The notes beneath the pieces were generated by a model. That model was not told where the DNA came from, made no database searches, and was given only the letters and a program-made list of their open reading frames with translations. DNA of 64,000 nt from Marinoscillum pacificum (GTDB lineage Bacteria; Bacteroidota; Bacteroidia; Cytophagales; Cyclobacteriaceae), in assembly GCF_024714495.1 (NCBI RefSeq), contig NZ_JAMZMJ010000008.1:162467-226466 (forward strand), in the 5' to 3' direction. Below are positions 30,801-40,600 of this stretch, one piece after another (the first letter of the stretch is position 1; each line of letters opens with the position of its first letter). Made by a program: the position numbers and the translations under genes.

Positions 30801-31537
30801 TCTACCAGCTGATCCCTATCGGGAGTAGTAGAATTTGAAAACACCTTATCCAGCTTGAGATAACGGAGGTCTCCAAACCCGGATTCATCCGGATCCGCGA
30901 TGGCCATTATATGCAAGTGATCATCGCTTAAGGCTATTTTATGTCCGTATTCCTTGCTGTAGCCATTGTCGTAGGTCTTTACCGTGCGGGTACCTGTAGG
31001 GGTGAATTTGGCGATCAAAATGTTTTGTGTAACTGCCGCACCACTGTATTGAGTACCCACTGCATACAAATTGGATCCATCCCACTCTACATCATTATAA
31101 ACCCCATCAAAGATACTGCTACCGCCCCCACTAAAGTTATAAGCACTGACCCACGCTACAGAACCAGTACTACTATATTTCACTACAAGCGCCTCTATTT
31201 TGCCAGCTCCATCTGCATCTGTAGAACCAATTACATAGGCATTGCCAACATCATCAACAGCCAGCCCGTTGGGCATATCGTCATGCCCACCATCGTAAGT
31301 TCGCTCCCATACCAAACCGCTGCTGTTATATTTTACCAGTACTATATCCGTATCAAAAGAACCGTTCTCCTCTGAGCCGAGTAAGTATACATTGCCGAGA
31401 TCATCCACTCCCGCATCTATAAAGTCATCAAAATATGTGGAGTAGGTGACTTCATCACTCCATTTGTCGGTCAAATCCTGACCAGTTAAGGTACTGAGAG
31501 CCAGTAGAGCTAATAAAAATGTGTTAAGGTATTTCAT
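27815..31537 (-). CDS. Giant secreted SBBP-type beta-propeller protein with T9SS sorting domain
   Basis: 1240 residues from the ATG at 31537, which directly precedes the signal peptide MKYLNTFLLALLALSTLTGQ; an in-frame ATG nine codons earlier is less likely. Residues about 30-440 hold SBBP-like propeller repeats (DDLGNVYLLGSEENGSFDTD, IVLVKYNSSGLVWERTYDGG, VDDVGNAYVIGSTDADG). An Ig/MBG-like region follows at about 450-600 (NANGCSATDYIE to AQQAGDDNYNEATEISKTF). From about residue 752 onward comes the region shared with the other giants (YSIVGSPV, WNLVSNPYPSRITV, GRRSNADYLIV, LGTFQGFFVR), ending in a T9SS type A domain (IDGQQVFTRKLRSSTEIQTN, GVYIITDGEQSHKIILK). Its last 75 or so codons are nearly identical at DNA level to those of the giant at 34672. 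Upstream lie a kinase/LytTR pair and triple 21-bp-spaced repeats. Confidence 0.92.
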   Translation of the reverse strand: MKYLNTFLLALLALSTLTGQDLTDKWSDEVTYSTYFDDFIDAGVDDLGNVYLLGSEENGSFDTDIVLVKYNSSGLVWERTYDGGHDDMPNGLAVDDVGNAYVIGSTDADGAGKIEALVVKYSSTGSVAWVSAYNFSGGGSSIFDGVYNDVEWDGSNLYAVGTQYSGAAVTQNILIAKFTPTGTRTVKTYDNGYSKEYGHKIALSDDHLHIMAIADPDESGFGDLRYLKLDKVFSNSTTPDRDQLVDVSWNEIVALTASADGSRASVVRDAGSSTDFLTFSGGSTYTYSEADLDDVKDAFIYSADLYLTGSSELESVDKLVFARYNAITGVRSFLEVYETSSGSTDHGFYSSVGAKIYKKNSGDYYGVLGTLVEEYNEGNNHRQRLGEVVFRGATGGQIKSFYGVTENSNDANLGFITSENVFVLAAGINSVDMSVLCVQPDFSLGSNEYQIYNPEGNSFELDAGAGYSEYLWSTGETTQQITVTTAGEFAATVTNANGCSATDYIETIINKADQAITWSQTLSATYRDVIDLEATASSGLDVSFVSSDNDVAEPSFVTDHWELQIKKVGEVTITAQQAGDDNYNEATEISKTFTSDYAKYFWVGGDGLFVTGNGENAGHWATTSGGSTQHSFAPDENCDLIFDENSFTGPSEEVRSPSGGDHYCHDFIASNVTNNPTFELNKLTVYGDFRFSKNAIYKTNYLYFWSDEEVEIDFDGSLLSQAFDVLNIYFYGTQYNLVGDLEENDNGLRLESGTLTIDPGVTVKIHKNINLKAGASLVNNGTLIFESGSAFYNEVGSSFSGNDFQFKRNTTFDESTGRYSIVGSPVSGGSTANLGNLVYYYDESVDYGDNEGLDRFIQVSDPETIEPGTAYFSAYTGTITVEGVPNTGTVNVPLSYTTSAGDESAHDGWNLVSNPYPSRITVLDNEVRNLDGFLDVNGPNGSGAITGAIYIWADGGSNLGRRSNADYLIVNELGEVSGNLARSSDYRGWLGTFQGFFVRATGPGKTLMFTPEMRDGAFTSPDNWFFRKAESVASTIKVKVSNESSYSETLVGFHSDALVGLDDRFDAPRLSIFENLSISSVLGKDYLGIQGRPVPWQQDTIRLAYEVNESGMLSMSFENQTHENLSTVLYDHHTGQTIDLTVEDEYTFFSEAGSFANRFELLINMSILGLDERAIQVYAHDQTIYINQPEGEERTYQLLSIDGQQVFTRKLRSSTEIQTNLPPGVYIITDGEQSHKIILK

Positions 31538-31597
31538 AGGACGTGATTTGAATATAACTTCCAAATTGGCCCTATTCGGATTATTTAAACAATGCTA

Positions 31598-31649
31598 TTT
31601 AGTAGGAATGATGATTCCTTTAGTAGGACACCTTAATTTTTTAGTAAGT
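31598..31649 (-). promoter_or_regulatory. Putative LytTR operator: three direct repeats at 21-bp spacing
   Basis: TTTAGTAGGA at 31598-31607, TTTAGTAGGA at 31619-31628 and TTTAGTAAGT at 31640-31649 are spaced exactly 21 bp apart, two turns of the helix. They fill the gap between the LytTR regulator stop and the giant gene, 61-112 bp upstream of the ATG at 31537. Tandem direct repeats with about 21-22 bp spacing are the known arrangement of LytTR-domain binding sites, so the regulator at 31649-32344 is the natural binder. Confidence 0.7.
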
Positions 31650-32344
31650 CAAATCATCGTTAAGCGGTCCATAAGGTCTTTTCGAAAAGTCTTACTTATT
31701 TGAACCTTATGTCCTTTTAAAAAGACATAGTTTTCAGCGATGCTATCTATTGCTTCAAAATTGATTAAATACGAGCGATGCACCCTAAAAAAACCAAGAT
31801 GCTGAAGCTTTTCTTCCACTTTTTTTAATGTATGACTAATAATGTATTTATTATCCGTTGTATAGATATTGGTATAGTTATCATAAGCTTCAGCATATAA
31901 AATATGATCCGACATTAGCGCGACAATTTCCTGATCCTTTTTTACAAATAACTTTTCAGGAGCGGTCAGCAAGTTCACTTTAACTTTCTTTCTTTTTAGC
32001 CCAAGCTCTACATTGGCTATTAAATCCGTATCCTGAAAGGGTTTTACCAAATACCCTGATGGGTTCACACTGCCCGCTCGCTTCAAGGTATCTTTATCAT
32101 AATAGGAAGTAAGAAAAACAAAAGGAATAGTTAACTGTCGGGCCAAATCTATTCCATCAACCGAACCTTCAATGTTGATATCTAGAAGAGCCAAATCCGG
32201 GGCATATTGCTGGATGGCCTCTAAAGCATCAGAAGCTTCATCCACAATAGCACAGACCTGATAACCATGTGCTTCCAAAGTTTCTGAAATGTCATCTGCT
32301 ATCAGCGGTTCATCTTCTACTACAAGTATGGAAGGCTTGCTCAT
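31649..32344 (-). CDS. LytTR-family response regulator of the SBBP-type cassette
   Basis: 231 residues. The receiver domain starts SILVVEDEPLIADDIS, with phospho-acceptor Asp55 in LALLDINIEG, then FLTSYYD and GYLVKPF. The LytTR domain is HILYAEAYDNYTNIYTTDNK, YIISHTLKKVEEKLQHLGFF, RVHRSYLINFEAIDSI, KVQISKTFRKDLMDRL. The start overlaps the kinase stop as ATGA. The giant gene begins about 111 bp further on, and three evenly spaced direct repeats fill the gap, the last touching this gene's stop codon. High similarity to the regulator at 21534 shows the two cassettes arose by duplication. Confidence 0.95.
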   Translation of the reverse strand: MSKPSILVVEDEPLIADDISETLEAHGYQVCAIVDEASDALEAIQQYAPDLALLDINIEGSVDGIDLARQLTIPFVFLTSYYDKDTLKRAGSVNPSGYLVKPFQDTDLIANVELGLKRKKVKVNLLTAPEKLFVKKDQEIVALMSDHILYAEAYDNYTNIYTTDNKYIISHTLKKVEEKLQHLGFFRVHRSYLINFEAIDSIAENYVFLKGHKVQISKTFRKDLMDRLTMI

Positions 32345-34143
32345 AAAACTAATTTATATCTTGCCAGCGAAAGAGTTACAGTGGTACCCTGATTATTAAT
32401 CACTTCTATTTCAGCCTTCACCTTTCTGGATAATGATCTGATCATCTTCCATCCGAAGGAATTATGCTGCTCCATAGCTGATTCATCCATACCCACGCCA
32501 TTATCCTTAAGTACTATAATTAATCGATCACTTTGCTCCTCTACTGACAAATCCAGGCGAGCGTTATCCATATCTACGAATGCATATTTTAATGCATTGG
32601 TAATTAATTCATTCATAATTAGTCCCAAAGGAATCACTGTATCAATATCCATCTTCAAACCAGATGTATTGACGTCCGAGCTAACATCGATTGCCCCAAA
32701 AACCTGTTTAAGTTCTAGTAGAAGGTTTTCAAAGTAATCCTGAATATCCACTCCCCGGATATCCTCAGCACTATACAGTTTCTGATGGATCAGGGCCATT
32801 GATTTTACTCGATGTTGGCCCTCTTTAATGGCATCAACTGCAGCCTCATTCTGAAGAGACCCAGCTTGTAATTTTAGCAAACTGGAGATAACCTGTAAGT
32901 TGTTTTTTACTCGATGATGAATTTCCTTTAAGAGTATTTCTCGTTCTTCCAAAGCCTCTGTTATCTGTTGGTTTTTTACTGACAACAGGTCGGAAGTCTT
33001 CTTTTTAGTCTGATATCGGTACAGCAAAAAGCCAGCTGCTATGAAGAAAACGACGAAAGCTGAAATGAAAATATTTCGTTGGTTATTAGAGTTTGCCAAA
33101 GCAAGAGATGCGTTTTTTTTGTCGAGTTCGAGTTCTGCAATAGCTCTTTCCTTTTTCTCCGTTTCATATTTCTGATTTAACTCTTCTACTGCATTTGCTT
33201 TCTCTATTCCAACCAAACTATCATTCAAAACATTATATCGCAACAATAACTCATAAGCCTCCCCACTATTTCCTAAATGAAAATGAGCATCAGCGAGCCA
33301 TTTCACACCATTCTTTGTTGTTTCCAAATGACCAATTTCCTCTGAAATTTCAAGCGCTTTTTGATGGTATTCCAGTGCTTTTGAAAACTCACCTCGATTA
33401 TTGAAAATTTGCCCTATGTTATTATAGCTTATTGCCTGACCAGTTTTATCTCCCGCTGCCACCTGATAAGCAACCCCACCCTGGTATTGTCTCATTGCCT
33501 CATCATATTGGTTTAAAGCCATATACACATTACCCAAATTGCTTATGGCAGAACCAATTGCCTCATTGTTGTTGCTCTGCTTAGCTAAAGCCAGTGATTG
33601 GTTATATACATCAAGTGCCAGATCATACTGGTTGGTTTTCTCCAGCGCATTACCCATGTTATTCAATGAATTGCTTAACCAAAAAGTATCTTTAGCTGCT
33701 TCAAAAAGCTGAATTGCACTTGCATAATATCCACTAGCTTTTTGATACTCTTGCATCTCGAAATATACGGCACCTATGTTATTGGAAATTATGCCCGTAT
33801 AACGATCATTTTCCGTTTTTTCCGATAAAGCCAGAGCCTGAAGATAATAATCCATTGCTTGCTCAAATTGTCCATTAAAGTAATAGGTTACACCTGTGAG
33901 AGTCAGACTACTCGCTATCTTCTGATCACTATTCATTAACTCTGCGGCTTTCAAAGCAGCTTTAAAGTATCCTCGTGCAGAATCTGGGTAGTCATACATT
34001 AATGCGTAACCGATCTCGGTATTAATCATATGTCTACTGGAGTCTGTGTCAGCTGTAGTCAAGAGATTCAAAAGACTATCTGTTTTTTGAGCGAAAACAG
34101 AGAAGGCAATTGATAAGCAAGTACAGACCAAAGAGAATTTCAT
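32341..34143 (-). CDS. TPR sensor histidine kinase, HisKA_2 type
   Basis: 600 residues. Signal peptide MKFSLVCTCLSIAFSVFAQ, then about seven TPR units through residue 290 (for example AMDYYLQALALSEKTENDRY, ALDVYNQSLALAKQSNNNEA, ALEYHQKALEISEEIG). A coiled coil and a membrane helix at about 353-374 (NIFISAFVVFFIAAGFLLYRY) come next. The phospho-acceptor box KEIHHRVKNNLQVISSLLKL has His409/His410. The ATPase domain is intact (IMNELITNALKYAFVD, KDNGVGMDESAM, SFGWKMI). It is coupled to the LytTR regulator at 31649. Its sequence parallels the kinase at 22235 along its whole length, supporting duplication of the sensor half of the cassette. Confidence 0.95.
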   Translation of the reverse strand: MKFSLVCTCLSIAFSVFAQKTDSLLNLLTTADTDSSRHMINTEIGYALMYDYPDSARGYFKAALKAAELMNSDQKIASSLTLTGVTYYFNGQFEQAMDYYLQALALSEKTENDRYTGIISNNIGAVYFEMQEYQKASGYYASAIQLFEAAKDTFWLSNSLNNMGNALEKTNQYDLALDVYNQSLALAKQSNNNEAIGSAISNLGNVYMALNQYDEAMRQYQGGVAYQVAAGDKTGQAISYNNIGQIFNNRGEFSKALEYHQKALEISEEIGHLETTKNGVKWLADAHFHLGNSGEAYELLLRYNVLNDSLVGIEKANAVEELNQKYETEKKERAIAELELDKKNASLALANSNNQRNIFISAFVVFFIAAGFLLYRYQTKKKTSDLLSVKNQQITEALEEREILLKEIHHRVKNNLQVISSLLKLQAGSLQNEAAVDAIKEGQHRVKSMALIHQKLYSAEDIRGVDIQDYFENLLLELKQVFGAIDVSSDVNTSGLKMDIDTVIPLGLIMNELITNALKYAFVDMDNARLDLSVEEQSDRLIIVLKDNGVGMDESAMEQHNSFGWKMIRSLSRKVKAEIEVINNQGTTVTLSLARYKLVL

Positions 34144-34221
34144 TTGGGAAAAATAGGCTTTCTACCAAGAAATTGGAACAAATCAACTGTTTTGTTTCAT
34201 GTTATCAAAACTTGCTAGCCA

Positions 34222-34247
34222 TTAGATTTTTATAAAGTAAAATCTAA
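34222..34247. promoter_or_regulatory. Inverted repeat upstream of the SBBP-cassette kinase
   Basis: TTAGATTTT (34222-34230) and AAAATCTAA (34239-34247) form a 9-bp perfect inverted repeat with an 8-bp spacer, 79 bp upstream of the kinase start at 34143. It is too AT-rich to be a good terminator and has no adjacent U-run of its own; an operator for the kinase/regulator operon is possible. Confidence 0.35.
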
Positions 34248-34259
34248 AAGACTTTCAAC

Positions 34260-34284
34260 AAAAAAACCGACCCATACGAGTCGG
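34260..34284 (-). terminator. Terminator of the LRR-type giant cassette
   Basis: Stem CCGAC (34267-34271) and GTCGG (34280-34284) is followed on the minus strand by seven U's (34260-34266). It lies after the intergenic repeat that trails the PIDGG peptide gene at 34424. Confidence 0.8.
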
Positions 34285-34310
34285 CTTAATGCCTGAACCA
34301 GAACAAGACC

Positions 34311-34420
34311 GGTTCAGAACGCCCTATGCTTTCCACCTCATGAGTGACCAGCATGACATATCACGCTGGGATTCTGTCTATCACCTCACCCCAACCCCTC
34401 TCCTCGAGGAGAGGGACTTT
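34311..34420. repeat. Intergenic repeat, copy 2 (about 110 bp)
   Basis: Near-identical to 27465-27560 and 42611-42716. This copy retains a perfect 20-bp palindrome, CCCTCTCCTCGAGGAGAGGG at 34396-34415, after CACCTCACCCCAAC. It sits between a PIDGG peptide gene and its terminator, so it would lie in the 3' untranslated part of the cassette mRNA. Confidence 0.85.
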
Positions 34421-34423
34421 CTA

Positions 34424-34603
34424 TTAATTGCTCTTCCGATGATCTCTAAGCTTCTTGATGCCGTAAGCGCCACCTGCAGCCAATAAAATACTCAGCCCAC
34501 CGTCAATTGGTGTGGCAGGAGGAGCAGAAGGCTGTGCCAATGCTGGCAACACAAGAAATAATGCTGGTAGAACTAGTACGGTTTTATGTAGTAGATTTTT
34601 CAT
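34424..34603 (-). CDS. 59-residue PIDGG membrane peptide, copy 3 (PID-CTERM-like)
   Basis: ATG at 34603, TAA at 34424-34426. MKNLLHKTVLVLPALFLVLP-ALAQ signal, PSAPPATPIDGG, helix LSILLAAGGAYGI, tail KKLRDHRKSN. It lies 68 bp after the LRR-type giant with the same intervening hairpin as copy 2. Both flanks match copy 2 at DNA level, which indicates recent duplication or gene conversion of the whole 3' end of the cassette. Confidence 0.85.
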   Translation of the reverse strand: MKNLLHKTVLVLPALFLVLPALAQPSAPPATPIDGGLSILLAAGGAYGIKKLRDHRKSN

Positions 34604-34632
34604 GTTATTTGCTTATTTAACCTCACCCCAAC

Positions 34633-34655
34633 CCCCTCTCCTATGATGAGAGGGG
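34633..34655 (-). other. Hairpin between giant gene and PIDGG peptide gene (LRR cassette)
   Basis: CCCCTCTC (34633-34640) and GAGAGGGG (34648-34655) with loop CTATGAT, identical to 27776-27798. It has no U-run on the minus strand. Its place between the two coding regions is the same as in the SBBP-type cassette. Confidence 0.6.
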
Positions 34656-34671
34656 CTTATCGGAGAAAGTT

Positions 34672-37600
34672 TTATTTCAATATAATTTTATGTGATTGCT
34701 CTCCGTCAGTAATGATGTAGACGCCTGGTGGGCGGTTTGTTTGGATTTCGGTAGAGCTTCTCAATTTCCTAGTGAACACTTGCTGACCATCAATACTCAA
34801 AAGCTGATACGTTCGCTCTTCACCTTCCGGTTGATTGATGTAAATAGTCTGATCATGTGTATAAACCTGAATAGCGCGTTCATCTAACCCAAGGACTCTG
34901 GAATTGGTCAACAACTCAAAACGATCTGTGAAGTGGCCTGCATTTGTATTGAAACTGTAGCCTTTACTATTTAGGACCACTACTTCTTCAGTTTGTTTAT
35001 CCCTCAAGTAAAGTGATTGGCCTTGCGCTTCTTTTAGATTCAAATGGATGGTATAAATACCTGCTTCTTCAACCTGATAAGTAATTGGAATTACTTCCTT
35101 ATTTCTGGTGACCGTCTGAATGGCTAAAGCATGATCACCTTTCATCGAGTAGATTATGTTCGCACCTGATGTTCCGAAAACTTTTCCATCATAGCCTTTG
35201 GCCAATTCAGTATCGCTTACCTCATCATTCCACGCTACCACTGCTTGTTTAAACAGTCCTTCAGAATTGGTTAGGTTGATTCTGGCAAGTGGTTTCGAAT
35301 AGTCACTTGTTCTATAGAAGTTGGCGTCTGCATTATTTCCCCTCACTCGCATGTCTTCTGTGAAAGTGACAGTCCCCGCTGATCCGTCCATCTGCACAAA
35401 AAACCCTTGCATGGAACCAATGTGGCCATTCCATCTGCTAACATCCGGATCTCCATTATCTGTAGCTCCAGATTTGGTTACTACGATGTAATCGCTATTG
35501 GATCCTCTTCCTGTATCCGATCCATTATCATCCCAGATGTAAATCGTCTCCGTGGTAGCCGCATTACCATCTATGAATGCATCTACATCAATTGCTGCAG
35601 GATATGGATTACCCACCAAATGATAGCCATCATGAGTGGCTGAAGCAGTGTAATTAATTGTGCCTGTGTTTGGTATTCCTTCAAATAAAAGTAACTGCTT
35701 GTTGGCCTGTGTATATCCTCTACCTGGAATTAGCTCATCAGTAGCGGCACCAATCCATCGACTTAGCGCATTCGGATCAGAGGAAGCTGCTTCATTGTAT
35801 TTGTAAACATGCGCACCTAAATCTGAGCCAGTGACAGAAGAATTCTGTTGAACCGGTGTGCTAACAAAACTGTATTTACCATCTGCGTAACGGGTTTCTC
35901 TTCTAATCTCTATTGGGTTACCCGTCACCATATTACCTTCATAAGTAATGAGCGAAGAGCCGTTCAAAATTCTGATCAATCCATCATTTTCTATATTCCC
36001 ATTGATCTCTAAGGTCCCTGCTGAATTCACATAGAGTTCACCATCTGAGGTAACTACCAGATTTTCACATTCAAAACTACCATTACCGAAGAAGGTGTAA
36101 AGCCCATCGATGATCACATCGTCTGACGGGAAAGGGCCATCAGTATTGCTCCATGCTGAACCGTCCCAGGTTACATAGCAATACACATTGCTAAAGGTAA
36201 CTCCCGGATCATAATCGTATTCTGCAAAAGCGATACCCGTATCAAAAACTGTGGCACATGTCAGTGTTGAATTATCTCGAAGATCCACGTAATTTACACT
36301 TCCAAGAGTGACATATTTTAACTTGTTGCTTCTAACAGAAACTTGACCAGACTCACCATTAACCTGAGTGAGATTAACCTTGGCAAGACTATTATGATCC
36401 AAATCCACATAAGCATAATCCCCGGGGATATAAGGAATCTCAATCTCCTTCAGCCCATTATATTCTAGATTTAAACGTAAAGAATTGTAGGTTAAACTAG
36501 GTAACTGGATTGATTCTATACGGTTTGCTCGTAAATCAATATCTCGTAAAGATGGTCCTGAAGGTAATATCACCTCTGTCAAAGTACCAAACGCTGTTGG
36601 TACTCCTTCAGTCGATTCTCCAGCAGCATACAGATACTCCAAATTAGTGTTTGAAGACAAGTCTAAGGAAACAAGTGCCGCTTCCTCAGCCCTAAATTCT
36701 TCTAAGGTCAGAAAGGAGGAAACATCAATAGAAGTGACCAGCGTACCACTCATATCCAATGAAACCAAAGGAGCACTATCAGGCAGTGTCAGATCTGCTA
36801 TTGGTGATCGCCTTAGGTTCAATGTCTCAAGCTGGGTATTGGCAGAAATATCCAGTGTGGAAAGCTGTATTTCCTGCAATTTCAACTCTACAAGCTGAGT
36901 ACAAGTACTTAGATCAATCGTAGCTAAATCAAGTTCAAAAAGATTAAGAACTTCTAAATCAGGGTAATTTGTAAAATCAATACTGCTCAAATCGAGATTA
37001 GAAAGTGTAAGCTCAACTAACTCGGTATTCTCACTTAGGTCGATTGTACTGTAGGATTCATTAAGCGTTAAAATAACCAGCTCTTTCAGACCGGTATTTC
37101 CAGACAAGTCAAAATGATCAATATTCGTGTTGATAGAGTTAGAATAACTTATTCTATTGATGTTGGTGAACCATTCCAAACCTTCCAGTGATTCAGTAAG
37201 TGGATTAATACTGATATCACCAGTGAATTCTCCTGCCTCTGCATAAGATATTACACCATCTGAATTAGCATCACTGGTAAAAAGGACACTTCTCAGATAT
37301 GTATCTGGAATAAATACCTCTGCATCTGGGTCGCAGAACCTATCAAAAGAAGCACCTGCAGGAATATCCGTCCAGTTGGCAGTAGAATAGTCCACATCAT
37401 CCACTTCGATACAAGTCAGCGAGCTATTGCCGGTCACATCAAAGAAGCTAAAGTTTTCATTGTTATCATTTCTTACATCAAGATCCTCCAGAAGGTTATT
37501 GCTGGCATCCAGATAAGTTAGCATTCTATTTGCGCTCAGATCCAGACTGACCACCTGATTACCACTGACAATCAGTCCTGTGAGGTTTGAAAACCCTTCT

Positions 37601-40600
37601 ATACCGGATAAGCTAGCAATACTACTGTTGCTAATATCCAGAGTTCCTGTAAAACCCACTACTTCACTTCGCCTAATCTCTCCATCAGTATTGGGGTCAA
37701 ACGTTGGAGAATAGTTGACAAGTGCAGCAAGGAAATTGGCATCTTCAATGTCCAGCTTGGGATCATTACAATTCGTATCAAATATGACTCCATCATCCAC
37801 TTCATCTGAAAAATTAGATTGGAAGTGTGCTGGATCACTCACATTGAAACAACTCAATTCATTACCACCTGCCCTAAAGATGGAAATATCTGAGTTATTT
37901 CCGTTCCTCAAATCTACAGATACCAGGTCATTATTTTGGAGATCAATAGAGGTCAACGTTGAGTTTTGAGACAGATCAAGTTCCGTGAGATTATTGACGT
38001 ACAAAAAGATAGTCTCTAGTGCCTGATTGGGACTAAGGTCTATTTCACTCAATTGATTATCATATAGGTAAACCTGCAAGAGCGCATCGTTTTCAGCAAA
38101 AACCACTTCTGTCAGATCATTCTTTTGAAGATCTACTCTGGTCAGTTCAGTGTTTTGACTAAGATCAATGTGTGTCAATTCATTTTGCTCTAAAATCAGC
38201 GTAGTAAGCTTAGTATTTCTCGACAAGTCTACTTGTGTCAGATCACCATTAGCAATTCTCAAAAAATTGAGCTCGGGAAATGCTTCAATACCTGTCAGGT
38301 CAGCTATTGGAGAATTGCTAGCGGAAATAGTCCCTGAAAAAGCCTCTGCTTCACTTGTCTGTATTTCATTATCACCGTTAGTATCAATTGAAGCATCGGC
38401 AATCAGGTCAGCTTTGAAGATTGGATCAGGTATGTTAACAATACAGTCTTCACTTAACGAAAACCCTGCACCAGTAACCGTCCAGTTGGCATTGGCATAC
38501 GCCAGATCATTCACATTAACGCAAGTCAGATCCGCATTGTCATCGAGTGACAGGTTTGTCAAATTCCCACTGGCCACATCATGAAACCTCACAAACTTCA
38601 GTTCATTGCCAGACAGGTTCAGATCTGTAACCGAAAGGTCGCTCAAGTCCATAACAAACCAATTCAAATGATTGTCACTAAGATCCATTTCTGGAACCTC
38701 AGTGAAAAACGAAAGACCTGACATGTTGCTTATGTCTTTGGAAGAAAGGTTAAGATTGGAAGTAAATGCATATGCTTCTGCAATACTAATACTGCCACTG
38801 GCATCCTGATCTATTGCGGGTATGTGGTTCAGAAGTGCCTCCTCAAGATTCTCATCTATAAAATTGATTGCACAATCCGTAGAAAAACCAGCACTAGATC
38901 CTATAGTTGAATATAGCGGAGCAAACTCCGGATAGGTAACAGATATACACTCCAGGTCTGGATTATTTTGAGCATAAAACATACTGATCGTATTTCCATT
39001 ATTAGCATTTAGACTTAACAATGCGTTATCATTTGCCCTCAGTAAGTTCAAGTCTACCAGAGACGACACATCTAGTCTGGTCAGTTCATTTCGTGCAATG
39101 TCAACTATCTGGAGTCTACTGTTAGCCGAAAGATCGATCGTGGAAAGGTTGTTATCAGAGATATATAGCTGACTAAGCTTCGTATTACCACTTAAGTCGA
39201 TAGTTTCAATATCACAGTTTAAACAGCTATAATAGTTGAGATCGTCAAACTGGCTTAGATCGACAGTAGCAAATGTTCCGCCGGTGGCATCCAGACTGGT
39301 GAGACCTGTGAATGCACTTATATCAAAAGTACTGGTAATAGGATTGCCTCCATAGTGCAATTGTGTCACGCTATTGGGTAGCGTCAATGAAGTAAGATTG
39401 TTTCCATTGCAATAGACCTGATTAAGTGATGGGTAATTAGTCAGGTCCAGTGATGTCAGATCATTGCCATCTATCCTCAAGATAGTGAGCGCATCGTTTT
39501 CTCCAAGGTCAATACTTGTGAGCAAATTGTTACTAACAGATACAGCAGGAATCTTTATGTTGGATAGATCTAAGCTCATCAACTGGTTATTGTTGGCCGA
39601 TAGAAATGTAACACCAGTGAATGCTTCAATACCAGATAAGTCGGAGATGGACTTATTCAAAAGATTAAGTGTTCCACTAAAAGCCTCGGCTTCTGAAACA
39701 GTGATGGTACCACTTGCATCTGAGTCAATGGCTGGTGAGTGGGCCAATAATGCCGATTCGAAATTCGTATCTGCAAAAGACAACACACAATCCGTACCTG
39801 GACTGGCAGCAGCTGGGTAAGTCCAGCTAGATGTCGCATGCGAAACATCATCTACCGAGAAACATGTTAATCCAGCATTATCGGTTGCATCTAATGAAAT
39901 GATACTCGTGTTATTTCCATTTTTGATGGACAAATAATGGAGGTCATTTTCAGAAATGTCTACGGAAGTCAAAGACACATTTGCATCAAGGTCAAGGCGA
40001 TAAAGTGAATTAGCGTTCAAATTGATACTCGTTGCATTTACGAAAGCTTCCAGACCTGTAGCATCTTTGATCCCAAAGCCATCAAGAGTCAAAGCTCCCG
40101 TGAAAGCCAATGCCTCCGTTTCACGTATTTCACCATCAGTATCCACATCGATCACTGGATTGTGATTGAGCAAGGCATCTTCGAGAGCTGCATCTGGTAT
40201 GATTACTAATGGATCAGCACAATCATCGGTAAATCTTATTGGGTTGTCCAACAATGATCGTGAGTCCCAATCAAATGTTGGGTCAGCGACTTCTACACAT
40301 GCCAAATCGGGATTTCCACGCAAAGCCAGATAAGTCAAATCAGCGTATATTGATACATCTAAAGATGTCAGGTCACTGTTCTCAATTCGTAGGAATTCGA
40401 GGTTTGGTAGTACCGAATAGTCAAATGCATCAGTCCCAGGATTGTTACCGATCGATAGAGATACCAAATTGCTGTATGGCGATAAGTCAAAAGCAGCAAG
40501 CTGATTATCTTCTATGAAAAGTGCTTGAAGGGTTGCGCTGGTAGGTAGAGTAAGACTGGTCAGGTCATTGTCTGTGACATTGAGTGAAAACAACCTGGTA

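Noticed and set aside
30941..31375. A 144-codon plus-strand reading frame opposite the SBBP giant
   Set aside because: Antisense shadow of propeller repeats with no recognisable domain.
34380..34420. Palindrome CCCTCTCCTCGAGGAGAGGG as a terminator of the LRR cassette
   Set aside because: No U-run follows on either strand and a proper terminator lies at 34260-34284; kept as part of the intergenic repeat.
38168..38584. A 138-codon plus-strand reading frame opposite the LRR giant
   Set aside because: It is the antisense shadow of highly repetitive LRR coding sequence, has no plausible start context and lies inside a clearly coding gene.
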